Notes: a model not told the origin generated them from the letters alone. DNA of 64,000 nucleotides from Mycobacterium sp. 141 (GCF_000382405.1 NZ_KB908261.1:108128-172127); one strand, 5' to 3'. Numbered from the stretch's first letter, positions 1-9,505 are shown. Numbers and translations are program-made.

Positions 1-436
1 GCAAGATCGGCAGCGTGATCGCCGGCAACGGACCGGGACCGTCCGGATCGATCACCGTGGTGCGCGGCCCCGGCGAACTGGACGTCGTGGTCGGGCTCGT
101 GGTGGTCGGACTCACACCGGTCGTTTCGGGCGTGGTGGTTTCCGTCGTCGTCGTTTCGGTCGTCGTCGGCGTGGTGGTGAGCGTGGTCGTCGGCTCCGTC
201 GTCCGGGGCGCCACTTTGGTGCGCGGCACCCACGTGTAATCGGGATCGGGTACGAAACCTGGAGGCGCCGCCGGCACAGGTGTCGGCGGCCGATAGGCCT
301 GCTGCACCCAGAACAGCGCCACGAACGCCACCATCAGGACCACCGTCGACGTACGGACCCGACCGAGGTGCTTGGGCCAGTACTTGACCGCGGTGTCCTT
401 GACGACCTTGAACTGCGAGGACAGATCGAATTTCAT
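1..436 (-). CDS. Thr/Pro-rich single-pass membrane protein (Rv3103c-like), C-terminus beyond window
   Basis: The minus-strand frame opens with ATG at 436 and stays open to the window edge, so only the N-terminal 145 residues are seen. It starts MKFDLSSQFKVVKDTAVKYW and has one hydrophobic segment at about residues 32-45 (VVLMVAFVALFWV). A proline-rich linker follows, then a long Thr-rich tract of TTT/TTP/TTE runs at about residues 80-125, suggesting an extracytoplasmic, possibly O-mannosylated stalk. The start codon directly follows the stop of the MscS gene (TAAATG), so the two are co-transcribed. Position downstream of prfB and an MscS gene matches Rv3103c, upstream of ftsE, in M. tuberculosis as I recall it. 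Function unknown. Confidence 0.75.
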   Translation of the reverse strand, partial: MKFDLSSQFKVVKDTAVKYWPKHLGRVRTSTVVLMVAFVALFWVQQAYRPPTPVPAAPPGFVPDPDYTWVPRTKVAPRTTEPTTTLTTTPTTTETTTTETTTPETTGVSPTTTSPTTTSSSPGPRTTVIDPDGPGPLPAITLPIL

Positions 437-1429
437 TTACGTGGTCTCCCGGGTGGGGCGTCCCGCTGGCGTCTGCTCGGTCCCCGCCGCCGTCGCCGGA
501 AGGGGAATCGACTCCACGGTCGGGGTCGCGCCATCGCTGGGCGTGGCCACTCCGGCGCGTCGCAAGGCCCGTACGACGCGGACCCGCAGTCGCCGCCCCA
601 CCTCGAACTGCTTGCCGGGCAGGGTCCGGGCGACCATCTGCAGGTTGACGGTATCCAGTCCGATGCTCTCCACACCCATGAGCTGCGGTTTGTCGAGCAG
701 CAGCTTGGACAGTTCCTCGTCTTCGGAGGCCTTGTCCGCCACGTCGTGCAACACGTCGTTGACGGCGTTGAGGTCTGCGCTGGCCGGTACCGGGATGTCG
801 ACCACAGCGCGGGCCCAGTCCTTGGAGAGGTTCAGCGACTTGACGATCTGGCCGTTGGGAACGGTGTACATCTCCCCCTCTGAGGACCGCAGCTTGGTGA
901 TCCGCAGCGTGACATCCTCCACGGTGCCCTCGGCCTCATTGGCCGCCCCGATCGTCAGTCTGACCAGGTCACCGAAGCCGTACTGCTTCTCCGTGATGAT
1001 GAAGAAGCCTGCCAGCAGGTCTTGGACGATGCGTTGTGCGCCGAAGCCCAGCGCAGCACCGACCACCGTCGCCGGAGCCGCCAACGACACGATCGGCACG
1101 TCCAGCGCGTCGCTGACCTCGACCAGCACGACGACGAACAGCATCGCCACCGAGACCCAAGAGATCACCGAGGCGACGGCCTGCCGGTGCTTGGCGCTCT
1201 CCGAGCGCACCAGCTGGTCGCTTTCCTCATATTCGGCGTCGATGCGCCGCACGAATCTCTGCGCGGCCCAGCTGATGAAGCGGGCCAGCAGCAGCCCGCC
1301 GATCAGCAACAGCGCGATGCGCAGACCCTTGGTCAGGATCCATACGCCGAACTCGCCGTGCCAGAAGTCATGCCAGCGCTGGGCCATCGGATGGGCCAGC
1401 ATCGTGGTGGCCAAATTACTCGTCGTCAT
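437..1429 (-). CDS. MscS-family small-conductance mechanosensitive channel (Rv3104c-like)
   Basis: A protein of about 330 residues with transmembrane segments near residues 30-50 and 75-100, followed by the MscS pore helix and beta-domain entry ([19 protein letters not shown], then a GFGDLV segment). This is the hallmark of MscS-type channels that release solutes under hypo-osmotic stress. I chose the ATG at 1429, which overlaps the prfB end by 14 nt and has purine-rich sequence just upstream; a longer form from 1483 would run further into prfB. The C-terminal 40 residues are polar and probably disordered. The gene abuts the next one with no gap, so prfB, this channel and the Thr-rich protein look like one transcription unit. 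Confidence 0.82.
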   Translation of the reverse strand: MTTSNLATTMLAHPMAQRWHDFWHGEFGVWILTKGLRIALLLIGGLLLARFISWAAQRFVRRIDAEYEESDQLVRSESAKHRQAVASVISWVSVAMLFVVVLVEVSDALDVPIVSLAAPATVVGAALGFGAQRIVQDLLAGFFIITEKQYGFGDLVRLTIGAANEAEGTVEDVTLRITKLRSSEGEMYTVPNGQIVKSLNLSKDWARAVVDIPVPASADLNAVNDVLHDVADKASEDEELSKLLLDKPQLMGVESIGLDTVNLQMVARTLPGKQFEVGRRLRVRVVRALRRAGVATPSDGATPTVESIPLPATAAGTEQTPAGRPTRETT

Positions 1430-2534
1430 CTTTTCTGTTGCGCCACCTGATTCCTGCTTCCAGGAATCCGTCGATGTCTCCATCGAGCACCGCGGTCGGG
1501 TTACCGACCTCGTACTCGGTGCGCAGATCCTTCACCATCTGATAAGGCTGCAGCACATAGGACCGCATCTGAGTCCCCCAGGAACTTCCGCCGTCACCTT
1601 TCAGTGCGTCCATCTCGGCGCGTTCCTCTAAACGCTTGCGCTCCAGCAACTTTGCCTGGAGAACCCGCATCGCCGAGACCTTGTTCTGCAGCTGCGATTT
1701 CTCGTTCTGACAGGTGACCACGATACCGGTCGGGATGTGGGTGAGGCGCACCGCCGAGTCCGTGGTGTTCACCGACTGTCCGCCGGGACCGCTTGAGCGG
1801 TAGACGTCGACGCGGAGGTCGCCCTCGGGAATCTCGATGTGATCGGTGGTCTCGACCACCGGCAATACCTCGACGTCGGCGAAGGAGGTCTGGCGCCGGC
1901 TCTGGTTGTCGAACGGGCTGATCCGCACCAGCCGGTGGGTGCCCTGTTCGACCGAGAGGGTGCCGTAGGCGAACGGCGCGTGCACCGCGAACGTCGCGCT
2001 CTTGATGCCGGCTTCCTCGGCGTAGGAGGTGTCGAACACCTCGACCGGGTACTTGTGCTGCTCTGCCCAGCGGATGTACATCCGCATCAGCATCTCGGCC
2101 CAGTCGGCCGCGTCAACGCCTCCGGCGCCGGACCGGATGGTGACGACGGCTTCGCGCTCGTCGTATTCGCCGGACAGCAGCGTGCGGACCTCCATCTGCT
2201 CGACGTCCTCGCGCAGCTTGTCGAGCTCGGCGTCGGCCTCGGCGAGGGTGTCGACGCCCGCCTGCCCATCTTCATCCGCGGCCAGCTCGTACAGCACAGG
2301 CAGATCGTCGAGCCGGCTGCGCAGCTCCTCCACCCGGCGCAGCTCGCCCTGGGCATGCGACAGCTCGCTGGTGACCTTCTGAGCACGGGTCTGGTCGTCC
2401 CACAGCTTCGGGTCCGACGCTTCCTGCTCGAGTTTGGCCACCCGGTCACGCAGGCCGTCCAAGTCAAGCACCCGCTCCACCGTCGTCAGGGTGGTGTCGA
2501 GTGCGGCGATATCGGCTTGACGGTCTAGATCCAC
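1416..2534 (-). CDS. prfB: Peptide chain release factor 2
   Basis: This is RF2, which recognises UGA and UAA stops and triggers peptidyl-tRNA hydrolysis. It carries the GGQ catalytic loop ([20 protein letters not shown]) and the RF2 anticodon-like SPF motif ([11 protein letters not shown]). The GTG at 2534 gives 372 residues beginning [13 protein letters not shown], which fits the actinobacterial family length; an AGGTAACC stretch lies about 12 nt upstream. An ATG at 2603 would add 23 residues unlike the family. The N-terminal reading frame is continuous, so the programmed +1 frameshift known from E. coli prfB is not used here. It is divergent from fprA. Confidence 0.95.
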   Translation of the reverse strand: MDLDRQADIAALDTTLTTVERVLDLDGLRDRVAKLEQEASDPKLWDDQTRAQKVTSELSHAQGELRRVEELRSRLDDLPVLYELAADEDGQAGVDTLAEADAELDKLREDVEQMEVRTLLSGEYDEREAVVTIRSGAGGVDAADWAEMLMRMYIRWAEQHKYPVEVFDTSYAEEAGIKSATFAVHAPFAYGTLSVEQGTHRLVRISPFDNQSRRQTSFADVEVLPVVETTDHIEIPEGDLRVDVYRSSGPGGQSVNTTDSAVRLTHIPTGIVVTCQNEKSQLQNKVSAMRVLQAKLLERKRLEERAEMDALKGDGGSSWGTQMRSYVLQPYQMVKDLRTEYEVGNPTAVLDGDIDGFLEAGIRWRNRKDDDE

Positions 2535-2694
2535 GAAAGTTGAGGTTACCTGTAGCCCGTTCGGGGAAGTTATCGCTGACCGGCGGCAGCTCGAAGGATC
2601 CACGTTTAGAGTCGGGGGGTACCAGCCCTGACGCGCCGCGACAGCCCCTTGCGCGGGTCAGGGTGGTCAATTGATGGCTCACAGAAGGTTGTGC

Positions 2695-4062
2695 ATGCGC
2701 CCCTATCACGTGGCAATCGTCGGCTCTGGTCCGTCAGGATTCTTTGCCGCCGCATCACTGCTCAAATCCGCCGACTCCCCCGAACACCGCGATGTCCGCG
2801 TCGACATGCTCGAGATGCTGCCGACCCCGTGGGGTCTCGTGCGGTCGGGCGTCGCGCCGGATCATCCCAAGATCAAGTCGATCAGCGCCCAGTTCGAGAC
2901 CACCGCTGCCGATCCACGTTTCCGGTTCTTCGGCAACATCACCGTCGGCACGGATGTCGCACCGGCCGAACTGGCACAGCGCTACGACGCGGTGATCTAT
3001 GCCATGGGCACCCAGTCGGACCGGTCGCTGAACATTCCCGGCGAGGAGCTGCCGGGCAGCATTGCCGCCGTCGATTTCGTCGGCTGGTACAACGCACACC
3101 CCCGCTTCGGTGAGATGGATCCGAACGTGTCGGGCAGTCGCGCGGTCGTGGTCGGCAATGGCAACGTGGCCCTGGACGTGGCCCGCATTCTCGTGAGCGA
3201 TCCCGCGGCGCTGGCCCACACCGACATCGCCGATCATGCTCTGGCTTCGCTGGACGCACATGGCGTCGAGGAGGTGCTGGTGATCGGACGACGTGGCCCA
3301 CTGCAGGCCACCTTCACCACCGTCGAGCTACGCGAACTCGGCGGCATGGAAGGCCTCGAGGACGTCGACGTCATCCTCGATCCGGCCGATTTCGCCGACA
3401 TCACCGACGAAGACCTCGACGCCGCGGGCAAAACCGTCAAACAGAACATCAAAGTGCTGCGCAGCTACGCCGAACGCAAGCCCGAAGGAGCCAAGCGACG
3501 CATCATATTCCGCTTCTGCACCTCGCCGATCGAATTGCGCGGCGACGCCCGGGTCGAGTCGGTCGTGTTGGGCCGCAACGAGCTTGTCCGTGACGCCGAT
3601 GGACGCGTGGTCACCAAGGACACCGGTGAGCGTGAGGAGTTGCCGGCGCAACTCGTGGTCCGAGCCGTGGGCTACCGCGGTGTGCCTATCGCGGGGCTTC
3701 CGTTCGACGAGCGGTCCGGCACCATCCCGCATACCGACGGCCGTATCGAGGGCAGCCGCAACGAGTACGTCGTCGGCTGGATCAAGCGCGGGCCCTCCGG
3801 CGTCATCGGCAGCAACAAGAAGGATTCGGCGGACACGGTGGACACCCTGCTCGCAGATCTGCGGGCGCGCGAACTCAGCGAGTTCGGTGACGACCACGGT
3901 GCCGCGCTGGCCGCGTGGCTCGCCGAACGCCAACCCGAGCTGGTCACCAACGACCATTGGCGCGCCATCGACTTGCACGAGCGCGCCGCCGGGGAGCCGC
4001 TGGGCCGGCCGCGGGTCAAAGTGCCCAGTCTGGCCGAGCTGCTGCGCATCGCCCACAGCTGA
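2695..4062 (+). CDS. fprA: NADPH-ferredoxin reductase FprA
   Basis: An adrenodoxin-reductase-type flavoprotein of 455 residues that passes electrons from NADPH through FAD to ferredoxin. The N-terminal FAD-binding fold (VAIVGSGPSGFFAAASLL), the PTPWGLVRSGVAPDHPKIK segment and the second Rossmann motif (VVVGNGNVALDVAR) are all present, and the C-terminus ends SLAELLRIAHS as in M. tuberculosis FprA. The ATG at 2695 is preceded by AGAAGG at 2683-2688 with ideal spacing; an upstream in-frame start at 2671 would add eight residues. It is transcribed away from prfB, the same arrangement as Rv3105c/Rv3106. Confidence 0.95.
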   Translation: MRPYHVAIVGSGPSGFFAAASLLKSADSPEHRDVRVDMLEMLPTPWGLVRSGVAPDHPKIKSISAQFETTAADPRFRFFGNITVGTDVAPAELAQRYDAVIYAMGTQSDRSLNIPGEELPGSIAAVDFVGWYNAHPRFGEMDPNVSGSRAVVVGNGNVALDVARILVSDPAALAHTDIADHALASLDAHGVEEVLVIGRRGPLQATFTTVELRELGGMEGLEDVDVILDPADFADITDEDLDAAGKTVKQNIKVLRSYAERKPEGAKRRIIFRFCTSPIELRGDARVESVVLGRNELVRDADGRVVTKDTGEREELPAQLVVRAVGYRGVPIAGLPFDERSGTIPHTDGRIEGSRNEYVVGWIKRGPSGVIGSNKKDSADTVDTLLADLRARELSEFGDDHGAALAAWLAERQPELVTNDHWRAIDLHERAAGEPLGRPRVKVPSLAELLRIAHS

Positions 4063-4137
4063 CGGCCGGGACGTGTTTGCACCTGACCAGGCGTCCACGT
4101 TCCGCCGGAATTCGGTACGCGCGCGACCGTTCTTGGA

Positions 4138-4761
4138 TCAACCGGGTGGGTTCTGACGCTCTGCAACCGGTCCCGGCGAAGGCGGCGTTATCGATCGGTG
4201 GGCAGCCGGATTGGATCGGCCAGTACCGAACGATACGTCGAGCCGGCGAAGATCGGCTTGTTCACGCCGATAACGGCGAATCTCCCGCTTGAGTTGACGC
4301 AGTCGTCGTTCGTCGCCTCCGACAACCTGCGACGCAACGGCGTGGATCGCATCCGCCACGATGTTGACCTCGTTGACAAGGTTCCTGATCGCCGTGATCA
4401 CCTCGTGAGCTTCGCCCATCTCCGCGATATCGACGACAGCGTCGATGTCGGACGCGGCAGATTCAAGTTCGTCGGCGTCGACGGCGAGCGAGATGATCAG
4501 GGCCGTGTAGGCGGCATCGATGCTCATCGGCTCGGCAAGGTATCCGGTGTCGTGAAGCGCCGCGATCAAGACTGTCGTGTAGGCGGTCTGTGTCAACTCG
4601 GCGAGCGCAGTTAGATACTGCCGGCGAGGCAGTTGCTTCATCTCGCCATTGCGCCAGGTGTTGACCGTCTGCGGTGTTGCACCTATGCGGCGCGCAACCT
4701 CAGCTTCGGACACCCCGTAGTCGTCCATGTGCGTCTGGACGATCTGGATCAGCTGGCGCAT
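4138..4761 (-). CDS. XRE-type helix-turn-helix regulator with C-terminal helical region
   Basis: A 207-residue protein with an N-terminal Cro/C1-type helix-turn-helix at about residues 10-60 (VSEAEVARRIGATPQTVNTW) and a largely alpha-helical, acidic then Arg-rich C-terminal half, followed by a Pro-rich tail. The ATG at 4761 has TAGGAGA eight bases upstream, which decides the start against an in-frame alternative at 4794. It resembles small immunity or prophage repressors seen in mycobacteria. It is divergent from a second XRE gene across an AT-rich gap, as in a repressor/Cro pair. Target genes are unknown. Confidence 0.7.
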   Translation of the reverse strand: MRQLIQIVQTHMDDYGVSEAEVARRIGATPQTVNTWRNGEMKQLPRRQYLTALAELTQTAYTTVLIAALHDTGYLAEPMSIDAAYTALIISLAVDADELESAASDIDAVVDIAEMGEAHEVITAIRNLVNEVNIVADAIHAVASQVVGGDERRLRQLKREIRRYRREQADLRRLDVSFGTGRSNPAAHRSITPPSPGPVAERQNPPG

Positions 4762-5026
4762 GGAATCGTCTCCTATACCCAACCGACCAGCCAATCACGC
4801 CACCTCATTCGCTGTTGGTCGCTGTCGACGCACCATCGCTGATGCCATGACGTCAACCAGACAATAAGCGACATACTGCCCATTTCTGCAGGCAGTGCGA
4901 AAGCCGATCTAACGCCATGCCATATTCGTCAACTACCTATTGATGTTTCGTTAGCTAATTAGTGATAATTTGCCGTAACCTGGACCGCAGTTGGCTGGCT
5001 ATCCGCGAAGACGGGGTTTGAAACAA
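4762..5026. promoter_or_regulatory. AT-rich divergent intergenic region between two XRE genes
   Basis: This gap between two divergent DNA-binding-protein genes is clearly more AT-rich than the surroundings, especially 4920-4980, and holds an 8-bp palindrome TTAGCTAA at 4951-4958. It must contain both promoters and plausibly operator sites for one or both regulators. No coding frame here is convincing. Confidence 0.4.
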
Positions 5027-5332
5027 GTGCGGTTGCATTCCGGCGATACGCTGCGGGCGCTCATGCGCCAACGGGGATACTCAATGGCACAGCTAGGCAC
5101 CCGTGTTGGATGCAGCAAGGCATTCATTCACGGCTTGTGCTCGGGTATCAAACACTCATGTTCACCGCAGCTGGGTGCGCGCATCGCGGAGGCGCTGGAC
5201 GCCCCGGTCGACCTTCTCTTCGCGGTGAACACCGAGAAGATCAACGGACGAAAGATCAATCAAAACTTGACTCCCCTGACGGGGGTGTCTCGCGTCGCAC
5301 CCGCACGAACTCGCGAGGAGAGCGAGCGATGA
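5027..5332 (+). CDS. Small XRE-type DNA-binding protein, phage-like
   Basis: About 101 residues from the GTG at 5027 (VRLHSGDTLRALMRQRGYSM). The helix-turn-helix is QLGTRVGCSKAFIHGLC, followed by a short dimerisation helix ending DAPVDLLFAVNT. The family is common in mycobacteriophages and actinobacterial prophages. No strong ribosome-binding site is visible for either the GTG at 5027 or a TTG at 4991, so the start is uncertain. Its stop overlaps the next start (ATGA at 5329-5332), so the two form a small operon. It probably acts as a Cro- or excise-like partner of the divergent regulator; that is inference. Confidence 0.6.
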   Translation: MRLHSGDTLRALMRQRGYSMAQLGTRVGCSKAFIHGLCSGIKHSCSPQLGARIAEALDAPVDLLFAVNTEKINGRKINQNLTPLTGVSRVAPARTREESER

Positions 5333-5556
5333 CCACGCACAAACTCGACCAAGTCTCGACCATCACCCTGTGGCGCACCCGTCATTGCCTGCCATTCGCG
5401 ATCTGCCAATGCGGTTGGCACGGCAAGCCCCGTATTTTCGGCCGCCGGGCCATCGCCGACGCGCACCGGCATGCCGCGGCAACCAACCACATTCTGTCCG
5501 AGCCACTCGACCTTTGGAAGGCTGCCCGGCGTTCACGGCGCAGGAGAGTCCGGTGA
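5329..5556 (+). CDS. Small hypothetical protein with a CxC and His-rich segment
   Basis: A 75-residue basic protein starting MTTHKLDQVSTITLWRTRHC. It holds C-x5-C-x-C (CLPFAICQC) followed by a HRHAAATNH stretch that could bind a metal, and an Arg-rich C-terminus. The start overlaps the upstream XRE stop in an ATGA arrangement, with GAGGAG at about 5315-5320 as ribosome-binding site, so translation is coupled. Its 3' end overlaps the convergent membrane-protein gene by 24 nt. I do not recognise the family; proteins of this size and make-up are common in actinobacterial phage DNA. Confidence 0.5.
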   Translation: MTTHKLDQVSTITLWRTRHCLPFAICQCGWHGKPRIFGRRAIADAHRHAAATNHILSEPLDLWKAARRSRRRRVR

Positions 5557-5865
5557 GGCGAACGCCCACTTGTCCGGATTCTTCGGCGAATACACCACCG
5601 GGATCAGCTGGCCCATGGTGGGCCAGGCAGACACATCGACAGCCATGCGCTGATACACCACATGCTCGTTGACCGTCGGTCCGTTGATGACGCCGGTGAT
5701 CGTCACGAACTGCTCCCCCTGGGCGTCCGGACGCGGACTGACCCCCGTGACCAGCAGCGTGCCGGATACGGTGTCGGGCCCCATACCGCGACGTCGCATG
5801 ATCCGCGGCGCCAGCAGCAACACCAGCACGCCCACGAGCAACAGGAGTATCCCGAATTCCCACAC
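5533..5865 (-). CDS. Small membrane-anchored protein of unknown function
   Basis: About 110 residues with one N-terminal hydrophobic helix ([18 protein letters not shown]) followed by a basic stop-transfer (RIMRRRG) and a soluble domain rich in beta-type sequence ([20 protein letters not shown]). The domain includes an [14 protein letters not shown] stretch and ends in a Pro-rich tail. The GTG at 5865 places the helix at the extreme N-terminus; a longer start at 5922 would run into hisN. It diverges from hisN with only about 24 bp between starts, so promoters must overlap coding sequence. The family is recognisable as a mycobacterial conserved hypothetical but I cannot name it. Confidence 0.6.
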   Translation of the reverse strand: MWEFGILLLLVGVLVLLLAPRIMRRRGMGPDTVSGTLLVTGVSPRPDAQGEQFVTITGVINGPTVNEHVVYQRMAVDVSAWPTMGQLIPVVYSPKNPDKWAFASPDSPAP

Positions 5866-5888
5866 CAGGCCATGGTAGGACTGCTGCC

Positions 5889-6671
5889 ATGAGCACCTAC
5901 GCAGATGACCTGTCCCTGGCACTCGGACTCGCCGATCAGGCCGACGCGCTGACCATGGCCCGATTCGGAGCGTTAGACCTGCGCATTGAAACCAAACCCG
6001 ACCTGACGCCCGTCACCGACGCCGACCGCGGCGCGGAGGAGTCACTGCGAGCGACGCTGGACGACGCGCGGCCGGACGACTCGGTGTTCGGCGAAGAGTT
6101 CGGCGGCACCAGCGCTTTGACGGGCCGGCAGTGGGTTCTCGATCCGATCGACGGCACCAAGAACTTTGTCCGCGGCGTGCCGGTGTGGTGTACCTTGATC
6201 GCCCTCCTCGAGGATGGCACGCCGACTGTCGGGGTAATCAGCGCACCGGCGTTGGCCCGGCGCTGGTGGGCGGGCGCCGGCCAGGGCGCGTTCGGCTCGT
6301 TCGCCGGGACGACGCGCAAGCTGTCGGTCTCCGGTGTCAGCGATCTGGCATCGGCCAGTCTGTCGTACTCCGACCTCACGACCGGCTGGGAGGACCGCCG
6401 GGATCGCTTCGTCGAACTGACCGATGCGGTGTGGCGGGTGCGGGCCTACGGGGACTTCTGGTCGTACTGCATGGTCGCCGAGGGCGCGGTCGACATCGCC
6501 TGCGAACCCGAGGTGAAGCTGTGGGATGTCGCTCCGCTCGACCTCCTCATCCGCGAGGCCGGAGGCACTTTTACCAGCATCGACGGCGTCGACGGGCCGC
6601 ACGGCGGCAGTGCGCTGGCCACCAACGGACAGCTCCACTCGGAGGTGCTGAGCAGGTTGTCCGCGGGGTAG
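5889..6671 (+). CDS. hisN: Histidinol-phosphatase, inositol-monophosphatase family
   Basis: A 260-residue Mg-dependent phosphatase of the IMPase superfamily. It carries the metal-binding motif GEEFGG (E69/E70), the DPIDGT signature at residues 85-90 ([11 protein letters not shown]) and the C-terminal [15 protein letters not shown] motif with the third metal aspartate. It matches M. tuberculosis Rv3137, assigned as the histidinol-phosphatase HisN that hydrolyses L-histidinol phosphate in histidine synthesis; inositol phosphatase activity is an alternative within the family. It is followed by fadE24 as in M. tuberculosis (where pflA intervenes), separated here by a 103-bp gap with its own operator. 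Confidence 0.85.
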   Translation: MSTYADDLSLALGLADQADALTMARFGALDLRIETKPDLTPVTDADRGAEESLRATLDDARPDDSVFGEEFGGTSALTGRQWVLDPIDGTKNFVRGVPVWCTLIALLEDGTPTVGVISAPALARRWWAGAGQGAFGSFAGTTRKLSVSGVSDLASASLSYSDLTTGWEDRRDRFVELTDAVWRVRAYGDFWSYCMVAEGAVDIACEPEVKLWDVAPLDLLIREAGGTFTSIDGVDGPHGGSALATNGQLHSEVLSRLSAG

Positions 6672-6714
6672 CCGACCTGTGCCGGGTGTGAAATTGGTTA
6701 CTGCGGCGCCATAC

Positions 6715-6730
6715 CTTACTCCAGAGTAAG
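6715..6730. promoter_or_regulatory. Perfect palindromic operator upstream of fadE24
   Basis: CTTACTC-CA-GAGTAAG is a perfect 7-bp inverted repeat with a 2-bp spacer, 44 bp before the fadE24 start. Its right half overlaps a likely -10 element (TAAGAT at 6727-6732), so a bound protein would block transcription. TetR-type repressors of fatty-acid degradation use sites of this size; the regulator is not encoded nearby. Confidence 0.55.
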
Positions 6731-6774
6731 ATACGGTCAGACGCGTCGCCACGACCAACCAGAGGCAGCTGACA

Positions 6775-8184
6775 ATGACCAACACTCTGCCGTCCAAGAA
6801 CGGCTCCACACCCCACCCCCAGCGCTCCGACCGGCCCAGCGCCGTGGGTATGCACAAGTACAAGCGGACAGCGACCGACATCGGCTTGGCGCTGATCACC
6901 CCGATCCTGGGCCAGGAGTTCCTGGATCGCTACGGATTGCGCGACCCGCTCAATCGCGGCCTGAAATATGGCGTGAAGCAGGTATTTTCGACTGCCGGGG
7001 CAGCCACCCGGCAGTTCCAGCGGGTGCAAGGCATAGGCAAGTCACCCACCCGGCTGGCGGGCCCTCGGCCCGAAAAGCGCTCAGACTACTTCGACCTCAC
7101 CCCCGACGACGACCAGAAGATCATCGTCGACACGGTCAATGAGTTCGCCAAGGAACTCCTGCGGCCGGCGGCCCGTGACGCCGACGAAGCGGCCACCTAC
7201 CCGGTCGATCTCATCGCCAAGGCCGCTGAGCTGGGTATCACCGCCGTTAACGTCCCGGAGGAGTTCGACGGCATCGCCGAGCACCGCAGCACGGTGACCA
7301 ATGCCCTGGTCGCCGAGGCGCTGGCCTACGGCGACATGGGTCTGGCGCTGCCGATCCTGGCGCCCGGCGGGGTCGCGGCGGCGCTCACCCACTGGGGCAG
7401 CGCCGATCAGCAGGCCACCTACCTCAGGGAATTCGCGAGCGAGAACGTCCCGCAGGGCTGCGTGGCGATCGCCGAACCGCACGCGCTATTCGACCCGACC
7501 ATGCTCAAGACCACCGCGGTACGCACGCCGAGCGGCTACCGGCTGTCCGGTGTCAAATCGCTGGTGCCCGCCGCGGCCGACGCCGAATTGTTCATCGTCG
7601 CAGCACAACTGGGTGGCAAACCGGCGCTGTTCATCGTCGAGGCGTCGTCGCAGGGCCTTACCGTCAAGGCCGATCCCAGCATGGGCATCCGCGCGGCCGC
7701 GCTCGGCCAGGTCGAACTCGACAACGTCGCCGTACCGCTGCACGCCCGCCTCGGTGAGGACGAGGCCACTGACGAGGATTACTCGGAAGCGATCGCGCTG
7801 TCGCGACTCGGCTGGGCAGCGCTGGCGGTCGGTACTTCGCATGCGGTGCTGGACTACGTGATTCCCTACATCAAGGAACGCCACGCGTTCGGCGAGCCCA
7901 TCGCCCACCGGCAATCGGTGGCATTCACGGCCGCCAACATCGCCATCGAGCTCGACGGCCTGCGACTCATCACCTGGCGCGGTGCCGCCCGGGCCGAACA
8001 GGGCCTGCCGTTCGCCCGCGAAGCCGCGCTGGCCCACAAGCTCGGCACCGACAAGGGCATGCAGATCGGTCTGGACGGGGTCCAGCTGCTCGGCGGTCAC
8101 GGATACACCAAGGAACACCCGGTCGAGCGCTGGTACCGCGGTCTGCGGGCCATCGGCGTCGCCGAAGGTGTCGTAGTTATCTAG
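6775..8184 (+). CDS. fadE24: Acyl-CoA dehydrogenase FadE24
   Basis: A 469-residue acyl-CoA dehydrogenase that would introduce the alpha-beta double bond in an acyl-CoA, with electrons leaving via FAD. The first 90 residues form an extension with a basic, helical segment before the ACAD N-domain. The C-terminal domain shows AHKLGTDKGMQIGLDGVQLL, GGHGYTKEHPVERWYR and a terminal AEG that occupies the catalytic-glutamate position. It is paired with fadE23 39 bp downstream. In mycobacteria adjacent fadE pairs often form alpha2-beta2 heterotetramers; that this pair does so is inference. Physiological substrate unknown. Regulated through the palindrome upstream. Confidence 0.92.
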   Translation: MTNTLPSKNGSTPHPQRSDRPSAVGMHKYKRTATDIGLALITPILGQEFLDRYGLRDPLNRGLKYGVKQVFSTAGAATRQFQRVQGIGKSPTRLAGPRPEKRSDYFDLTPDDDQKIIVDTVNEFAKELLRPAARDADEAATYPVDLIAKAAELGITAVNVPEEFDGIAEHRSTVTNALVAEALAYGDMGLALPILAPGGVAAALTHWGSADQQATYLREFASENVPQGCVAIAEPHALFDPTMLKTTAVRTPSGYRLSGVKSLVPAAADAELFIVAAQLGGKPALFIVEASSQGLTVKADPSMGIRAAALGQVELDNVAVPLHARLGEDEATDEDYSEAIALSRLGWAALAVGTSHAVLDYVIPYIKERHAFGEPIAHRQSVAFTAANIAIELDGLRLITWRGAARAEQGLPFAREAALAHKLGTDKGMQIGLDGVQLLGGHGYTKEHPVERWYRGLRAIGVAEGVVVI

Positions 8185-8223
8185 CTCAGCGGTCCTTCCT
8201 CTTATCCAAGCGAAAGACGAATC

Positions 8224-9444
8224 ATGGCAATCAATCTGGAAATGCCCCGCAAGCTTCAGGCCGTCATCGAGAAGGGCCATCAGGGCGCCGCCGAAATGCT
8301 TCGCCCGATCTCACGCAAGTACGACCTCGCCGAGCACGCCTACCCGGTCGAGCTCGACACCCTGGCCAACCTGTTCGAAGGCATCTCGAGCGCCAAGACC
8401 ATCTCGTTCGCGGGCGCCGAAGCCTTCCGTGACGACGCGAACGGCGACGGCCAGAAGACAACTGTCAACGGTGCCAACATGTCCGCACTGCTCAACGCAG
8501 TGGAGATCAGCTGGGGCGACGTGGCACTACTGCTTTCGGTGCCGCGCCAAGGCCTGGGCAACGCCGCCATCTCCTCGGTGGCCACGCCCGAGCAGCTCGA
8601 ACGGCTCGGCAAGGACGTGTGGGCCGCGATGGCCATCACCGAACCGGGCTTCGGTTCCGACTCCGCTGCCGTGACCACCACCGCGGTGCTCGACGGCGAC
8701 GAGTACGTGATCAACGGCGAGAAGATCTTCGTCACCGCGGGTTCGCGCGCGACCCACATCGTGGTCTGGGCGACACTGGACAAGTCCTTGGGCCGTGCGG
8801 CGATCAAGTCGTTCATCGTGCCGCGCGAGCATCCCGGAGTCACCGTCGAGCGCCTCGAGCACAAGCTCGGCATCAAGGCCTCCGACACCGCGGTGATCCG
8901 CTTCGAGAATGCCCGCATCCCGAAGGACAACCTGCTCGGTGATCCGGAGATCCACGTGGAGAAGGGTTTTGCCGGGGTCATGGAGACCTTCGACAACACT
9001 CGACCGATCGTGGCGGCCATGGCCGTCGGTATCGCGCGGGCCGCGCTGGAGGATCTGCGCGCCATCCTGACCGATGCGGGCGTGGAGATCTCCTACGACA
9101 AGCCTGCGCACGCCCAGAGTGCCCCCGCGGCGGAGTTCCTCCGGATGGAAGCCGACTGGGAGGCCGGTTACCTGTTGACGGTGCGCTCGGCGTGGCAGGC
9201 CGACAACAGCATTCCCAACTCCAAGGAAGCCTCGATGGGTAAGGCCAAGGCTGCCCGTGTGGCCAGCGACATCACCCTCAAGGCCGTCGAAATGGCCGGG
9301 ACCGTGGGCTATTCGGAGCAGACCCTGCTGGAGAAATGGGCACGTGACTCGAAGATCCTCGACATCTTCGAAGGCACTCAGCAGATCCAGCAGCTCGTGG
9401 TGGCCCGCCGGCTGCTGGGCCTCTCCTCGGCCGAGCTGAAGTAA
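8224..9444 (+). CDS. fadE23: Acyl-CoA dehydrogenase FadE23
   Basis: A 406-residue acyl-CoA dehydrogenase. The FAD/acyl-binding loop is AMAITEPGFGSDSAAVTTTA, the substrate-contacting stretch is GEKIFVTAGSRATHIVVWA, and the catalytic base lies in ILDIFEGTQQIQQLVVARR, matching the (Y/F)EGT motif of the family. It follows fadE24 by 39 bp and shares its transcript, so the two subunits are probably made together. Translation of the whole frame is typical in length and composition for M. tuberculosis Rv3140. The operon ends in a strong hairpin about 60 bp downstream. Confidence 0.93.
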   Translation: MAINLEMPRKLQAVIEKGHQGAAEMLRPISRKYDLAEHAYPVELDTLANLFEGISSAKTISFAGAEAFRDDANGDGQKTTVNGANMSALLNAVEISWGDVALLLSVPRQGLGNAAISSVATPEQLERLGKDVWAAMAITEPGFGSDSAAVTTTAVLDGDEYVINGEKIFVTAGSRATHIVVWATLDKSLGRAAIKSFIVPREHPGVTVERLEHKLGIKASDTAVIRFENARIPKDNLLGDPEIHVEKGFAGVMETFDNTRPIVAAMAVGIARAALEDLRAILTDAGVEISYDKPAHAQSAPAAEFLRMEADWEAGYLLTVRSAWQADNSIPNSKEASMGKAKAARVASDITLKAVEMAGTVGYSEQTLLEKWARDSKILDIFEGTQQIQQLVVARRLLGLSSAELK

Positions 9445-9505
9445 CCTTCCCCCCTCGCGAGCCGCACTTCGAGCCCAGCGCTGCGCTCCTGGTTTCCAAC
9501 CGGCC

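Noticed and set aside
1416..2603. Programmed frameshift in prfB
   Set aside because: The N-terminal frame is continuous without an internal UGA, so no frameshift is needed.
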